Assembly (NCBI GenBank): GCA_900466605.1
Contig: UBMU01000030.1
Span: 62,001-126,000 of the forward strand
Direction of reading: 5' to 3'
Length of the DNA stretch: 64,000 bases
Source of the DNA: Hyphomicrobiales bacterium
GTDB taxonomy: Bacteria > Pseudomonadota > Alphaproteobacteria > Rhizobiales > Rhizobiaceae
Part shown: positions 60,672 through 64,000 of the stretch, in pieces
Layout of the letters: each line of letters opens with the position of its first letter
How positions within the stretch are numbered: position 1 is the stretch's first letter
Made by a program: the position numbers and the translations under genes
Notes under the pieces: generated by a model
Told to the model about the DNA's origin: nothing
The model's database searches: none
Seen by the model: the letters and a program-made list of their open reading frames with translations, nothing else

Positions 60672-60710
60672 TCAAGGACATCCACATGTCGCCAACCAGC
60701 CGTTTTCAAT

Positions 60711-60737
60711 AAAAAAGCCCGGCTCGAAAGCCGGGCT
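60711..60737 (-). terminator. Terminator after the porin gene (minus strand)
   Basis: AGCCCGGCT (60716-60724) and AGCCGGGCT (60729-60737) form a perfect 9-bp stem with a CGAA loop. On the minus strand it ends in six Ts (the A run 60711-60716). Confidence 0.9.
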
Positions 60738-60764
60738 CTCCTGATTGACCGAAGTCAGATCAGA

Positions 60765-61799
60765 TTAGAATGCACGCTGCAGGCGGAAGTAGCCGCTCGT
60801 GACTTCGTCGAAGTCATCCGGATCCGTGTAGTTGACGCTTGCCTTGGCGTAGAAGTTGTCAGCGATCTGGTAGTCGATCGTCAGACCAATGCGCCATGCA
60901 TCGCCGTTGCCGAAGTCAGCGTCAGCGCCGCTAGCCGGGAATGCATCTACACCGTAGTTGCCGTACCACTGAGCACCGGGGGTGATCTTCAGCTTGTCGG
61001 TTGCCTGGATTGCGTACTCAGCAGCGATTGCCCACTCAGCAGCGTTGTAGTATGCGCCCGGATCGCTGGCGTAAACGGCTGCGAGGCCGAGAGTGCCAGG
61101 ACCGATTGCAACCGTGCCCATGGCGCGGACAGCAGCAGCTTCGTTGTCAGTGTCATAACCAGCGGTAACCTGGTAGGAGAAGGCACCAGCCTTGCCACCG
61201 ATACCAACAGCAACACCAACGTTGTTCGGCTGTTCGCCGTTGTAGTACGGGCTGTCTTCCAGCTCGTCAACGGAGATACCGGCGTAGAAGTCGCCAGACT
61301 CATACTGATAACGGATCGAGTTGTGCAGCGTTACAGGGCTGCCGATGTCGTCCGTTTCGCCCGAGAGACCATCGTCCCACCAGCTGTAGAACAGACCAGC
61401 GCGGAAGCCGGCGATGTCCAAGTAAGCCGAGTCAAGGATCGTGTCCTGGTTGGACGCGTTGTCAGCATTTGCCTGCAGGACGATCACGCCGGTGAGCGGA
61501 CCATACTCGGTATCGCTCTTAGCCGTGAACTGAACCTGGCCGCGCGTGAACGCATCCCAGTCAGACGTGCCAGGTGCAGCTTCATCCGGACCAACGTCAA
61601 CCTGGAAGCGGATGTAACCTTCGATCTTCAGGCAGGTTTCCGTGCCCGGGATGTAGAAGTAGCCGGTGCCGTAAGCGTCGCAGACGCGGACGTATTCAAC
61701 CGGTTCCGGCTCAGCAGCAACGATAGCGTCAGCAGCCTGAGCACCGGAAACTACTGCGAGAGCAGCAGCGGAGCCGAGAAGAAGGCTCTTGATGTTCAT
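60765..61799 (-). CDS. Porin (RopA-like, Porin_2 family)
   Basis: A 344-residue outer-membrane porin. A signal peptide (residues 1-22, cut at GAQA-AD) is followed by the hallmark EYVRVCDAYGTGYFYIPGTETCLKIEGYIRFQ with two Cys, then a chain of amphipathic beta strands ending FRLQRAF. The ATG at 61799 is preceded by GGAGG with good spacing; a longer in-frame extension to 62180 is non-coding leader. It is likely a major, highly expressed general porin. Confidence 0.95.
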   Translation of the reverse strand: MNIKSLLLGSAAALAVVSGAQAADAIVAAEPEPVEYVRVCDAYGTGYFYIPGTETCLKIEGYIRFQVDVGPDEAAPGTSDWDAFTRGQVQFTAKSDTEYGPLTGVIVLQANADNASNQDTILDSAYLDIAGFRAGLFYSWWDDGLSGETDDIGSPVTLHNSIRYQYESGDFYAGISVDELEDSPYYNGEQPNNVGVAVGIGGKAGAFSYQVTAGYDTDNEAAAVRAMGTVAIGPGTLGLAAVYASDPGAYYNAAEWAIAAEYAIQATDKLKITPGAQWYGNYGVDAFPASGADADFGNGDAWRIGLTIDYQIADNFYAKASVNYTDPDDFDEVTSGYFRLQRAF

Positions 61800-62367
61800 A
61801 TTGACCTCCAATTCAAAGTTTCGATCGGGTCTGGGTTTTTCGCCGTTAGAGCAGCGTTCCCTGCCCCATCCCCATGTTTCAAGAAGTCGGACGATCAACC
61901 GCCCTCGCTTCCGAAGTTGAAAATACAAGACCGGGACCGTCACGCAATCACCAACTTGCCCGTTTGGGGTATTTGCGACAGCCTTCCGCATACGCTGTTG
62001 CGGAAAGGTCACAAATGCGGCATCCGCCCCTGCCGTTTCTTTATACTTTATTAAGAAACCCCTGATTTTGCGGGAGTTTACCGGCATTGTGCGTCGGGGC
62101 AGGGCTGTGGATTGTGCCACATTGGAACCAGCTTCTCGCCGGATTCGGGTCTTTTGTTGGAAATATCGAAGGCTAGGCACCAGCCCTCGTATCGAGACGC
62201 CGGCGAGATCAACGCAGAATCAGTTTCGCTGAAGAAGGATGATTCTGCGTTCGATTCTGCTGACGCGAGATTCGTCACAGCGAGCGCGGAGGTAGCAATC
62301 GTCGCGCAAGGGCGTGTCGTCCTCTGAAGCGCGATCTTTCTCGAGATAGATTGTGTGATGATTGCAA
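61800..62367. other. Long upstream region of the porin gene
   Basis: About 570 bp between the porin and tRNA-Ser. On the minus strand a TATAAAG-like sequence lies near 62035-62045, and small hairpins occur (TTCCGCA 61984-61990 with TGCGGAA 61999-62005). It also holds a 12-bp inverted repeat at 62211-62251. I see no gene; part may be a long porin leader. Confidence 0.5.
62211..62251. repeat. 12-bp inverted repeat near tRNA-Ser
   Basis: AACGCAGAATCA (62211-62222) and TGATTCTGCGTT (62240-62251) are perfect arms around a 17-nt loop, in a gap with no gene. There is no T run next to it on either strand. It could be an mRNA/sRNA hairpin or a relic element. Confidence 0.5.
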
Positions 62368-62457
62368 TGGCGGAGAAGATGGGATTCGAACCCACGATAC
62401 CCTCTCGGGTATACTCCCTTAGCAGGGGAGCGCCTTCGACCACTCGGCCACCTCTCC
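62368..62457 (-). tRNA. tRNA-Ser (anticodon GCU)
   Basis: A 90-nt class II tRNA with a long variable arm. The acceptor 5' arm GGAGAGG pairs with CTTCTCC (one G-U), and the anticodon loop is CTGCTAA between stems CTCCC and GGGAG, giving GCU. The T arm reads GTGGGTTCGAATCCCAT. The 3' CCA is encoded at 62370-62368. It decodes AGC/AGU. Confidence 0.95.
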
Positions 62458-62537
62458 GGTGGGAGCCCTGATAGAGTCATTCGACAGGTGACGCAAGCGC
62501 TTTTTCGGCTTTTTCACCTGATGCTGAGCTTGTGGCC

Positions 62538-63755
62538 TCAGCTCAGCAGTTGCTTAAGATCGGCGGAGGCGTCCGCAATGGTCGCCTTATCGGGATTGAT
62601 CCCGGATTCCAGCATCTTCTTGCCGCTGACATAGGCCTTTGCGTCGTTGATCGCATCGACGGCGATGAAAGACCCGTTCCTGAAATACCAAATCGAGTGC
62701 GCGCCCTCGCGCGTGCCCGGGCGAAGAACAGTGTCGTCATAACCCATATTGAAGCCGGCGATCTGCAGCTTCACATCGTACTGATCTGACCAGAACCAAG
62801 GCTTGGGGTCATATGCTTCATTGCCACCGGCGATGATCGCGGCGACGGCCTCTGCCTGGTCGACGGCGTTCTGCACTGATTCGAGTCGAATGCGTCCGCC
62901 CTGCCAAGGCAGAGCCGCACAATCGCCGGCAGCAAAAATCGATGGATCCGACGTGCGGGTGAATTCGTCGACGATGATGCCGTTGGCAACCTCGAGGCCA
63001 GCTTCTTTGGCGAGCTGGTCGTTCGGAACGACACCGATGCCGACGATCACGAAATCGACCTCGATTGTAGAGCCGTCGGAAAGCTCCGCAGCGACAACTC
63101 GGCCTTCGTGGCCGACAAGGTGCTTCAATCCTGTCTTCTCTCGAATGACGACGTCGTGCGCTTCGTGAATCACTCGCATGATGTCAGCCGTCTCCTTGGC
63201 GGCGACGCGCTGGAGGATTCGCTCGGCCATTTCGATGACCGTGACCTCGAGACCACGGTGGCGGGCGACGGCGGCCGCCTCAAGCCCGATGTAGCCACCC
63301 CCAATGATGAGCACGCGGCGGCCCGGGCGCATTTCATCACCGAGCAGGTCGGCGTCACGTTTGTCGCGCGCCACGTAGACACCCTCGAGGTCGCCACCGA
63401 TCGAAGCCGGCAGCGCGCGTGGCGTCGATCCGGTCGTCAGCGCCAGCGTGCCGTAGTCCAGCGCCGAGCCGTCCTGCAGCAACACCTGCTTCTTGTCGCG
63501 AAGAATCTGCTCAGCCCAGGTGGAAAGCCTAATCTCGACATTGTTGTCGGCATACCAGTGTTCCGGACGAAACAGCAGACGGTCGAACGTCATTTCGCCG
63601 AGCAGATACTTCTTCGTGAGCGGCGGCCGCTGATATGGCAGCGCGTCTTCCGCACCGATGATGGTGATCGGGCGCGTATCCTTGAGCGCGCGCAGCTTCG
63701 CGGCCAATGCAAAGCCCGCCTGCCCCGCGCCGATGATCACCAGTCTGTCCGTCAC
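62538..63755 (-). CDS. FAD-dependent NAD(P)H-ferredoxin reductase
   Basis: A 405-residue pyridine nucleotide-disulphide-type oxidoreductase. The FAD motif is VIIGAGQAGFALA at the N-terminus, a second dinucleotide motif LIIGGGYIGLEAA binds NAD(P)H, and FAAGDCAALPW is the C-terminal FAD contact. Length and motifs match rhodocoxin/putidaredoxin reductases, which feed electrons to ferredoxin-dependent oxygenases. No partner ferredoxin or P450 is seen nearby. Confidence 0.92.
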   Translation of the reverse strand: MTDRLVIIGAGQAGFALAAKLRALKDTRPITIIGAEDALPYQRPPLTKKYLLGEMTFDRLLFRPEHWYADNNVEIRLSTWAEQILRDKKQVLLQDGSALDYGTLALTTGSTPRALPASIGGDLEGVYVARDKRDADLLGDEMRPGRRVLIIGGGYIGLEAAAVARHRGLEVTVIEMAERILQRVAAKETADIMRVIHEAHDVVIREKTGLKHLVGHEGRVVAAELSDGSTIEVDFVIVGIGVVPNDQLAKEAGLEVANGIIVDEFTRTSDPSIFAAGDCAALPWQGGRIRLESVQNAVDQAEAVAAIIAGGNEAYDPKPWFWSDQYDVKLQIAGFNMGYDDTVLRPGTREGAHSIWYFRNGSFIAVDAINDAKAYVSGKKMLESGINPDKATIADASADLKQLLS

Positions 63756-63839
63756 GTTCTCACTCCCAGCCTGCAGCCGCGTTTTCCAGCAAAGGCCTAC
63801 CCCCTGCCCCCAGCGCCGTCAACCGGAAGCGGATCGACC

Positions 63840-64000
63840 TTACTCGATCTCGATCCAGCGGCGCTCGTGGAATGACTGTGCCATGGCGTGAACGGACTTC
63901 TCTATCCTGAGACCGTCTTCGAATGTTACGATCGACGACGGCTCACCGGAAATTGCACGGATCAGTTCGCGGCATTCGATGATTTTCAGATCGTTGAAGC
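63840..64000 (-). CDS. Gfo/Idh/MocA family oxidoreductase, C-terminal end only
   Basis: The frame runs from the window edge to a TAA at 63840-63842. The visible 52 residues include NDLKIIECRELIRAISGEPS and a VTFEDGLRIEKSVHAMAQSF segment, ending ERRWIEIE, which resembles the C-terminus of Gfo/Idh/MocA dehydrogenases (inositol or sugar type). The N-terminal Rossmann domain and start are outside the window. Confidence 0.75.
   Translation of the reverse strand, partial: FNDLKIIECRELIRAISGEPSSIVTFEDGLRIEKSVHAMAQSFHERRWIEIE

Noticed and set aside
62110..62140. Sigma-54-like TGGCAC on the minus strand
   Set aside because: The -12 GC element is absent at the required spacing.
61800..62180. N-terminal extension of the porin frame by 127 codons
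   Set aside because: The signal peptide and the GGAGG site both place the start at 61799; the extension has no domain and looks like open leader sequence.
62112..62327. 71-codon frame near tRNA-Ser
   Set aside because: Crosses the perfect inverted repeat, has no ribosome binding site and no recognisable family.
62368..62457. tRNA-Ser as a phage or island attachment site
   Set aside because: No integrase, no direct repeat of the tRNA end and no foreign genes nearby.
1..64000. CRISPR arrays, insertion sequences, prophage or toxin-antitoxin pairs
   Set aside because: No regularly spaced repeats, transposase or integrase motifs, or paired small toxin/antitoxin genes were seen.

Overview
This window looks like a chromosomal core region of a member of the Rhizobiaceae (alphaproteobacterium; Ensifer/Sinorhizobium or Rhizobium type). 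The evidence is the gene order rpsF-rpsR-DUF2232-rplI, dnaB, alr, radA-cvpA-purF and rpoZ-rsh-acpS-lepB-rnc-era-recO, a RopA-type porin, high GC with GTG and TTG starts, and candidate CtrA boxes. The species call is inference. Coding density is high. I see no insertion sequence, prophage, integrase or CRISPR array.

Layout, left half. Positions 1-1722 hold the 3' part of a class III cyclase/TolB-like/TPR regulator. Next is the ribosomal operon rpsF-rpsR-DUF2232-rplI (1975-4431), which has a structured leader. A MarR-controlled Emr-type efflux operon lies on the minus strand (4492-7705). It is followed by dnaB, an AraC regulator with azlCD-type export genes (9573-11506), alr, a LysE exporter, radA, cvpA, purF, an SDR, and a membrane-anchored GH25 lysozyme. 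cysS is translationally coupled to three tandem GFA-family genes and a proline iminopeptidase (19313-23091). A CimA-type synthase, a PIMT-like methyltransferase, RarD, a LOG-type protein and a LysM/Ig-like envelope protein follow, then an Atm1-type ABC transporter, psd and pssA.

Layout, right half. Positions 33355-41016 carry small and hypothetical genes mixed with LysE/ArgO, SRAP, YnfA, Nudix and TIGR02301-like genes, a YgfZ-HD-phosphatase operon, sodC and an EF-hand protein. A PAS-GGDEF-EAL protein, an HD hydrolase, a MOSC protein, an aldo/keto reductase, recO, a single-domain response regulator and a Crp/Fnr regulator come next. The conserved era-rnc-lepB-acpS-DUF2062 and rsh-rpoZ blocks follow. 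After a NYN-domain gene come smpB, dapA, a lytic transglycosylase, an alpha/beta hydrolase, the porin, tRNA-Ser(GCU), an FAD-dependent reductase and the C-terminal end of a Gfo/Idh/MocA oxidoreductase.

How the genes work together. Most are housekeeping: translation, replication and repair, RNA processing, stringent response, purine and lysine synthesis, phosphatidylethanolamine synthesis and cell-wall turnover. The more interesting signals are regulatory. They include a nearly identical 20-bp element upstream of both araC and azlC, a leader upstream of rpsF that can pair in mutually exclusive ways, two CtrA-type boxes, and several dyads near promoters or ribosome binding sites. Two short genes (46 and 49 codons) have good ribosome binding sites. 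I found no convincing wholly new system. The best leads are the shared AraC-site circuit, the rpsF leader and the GFA triplet.
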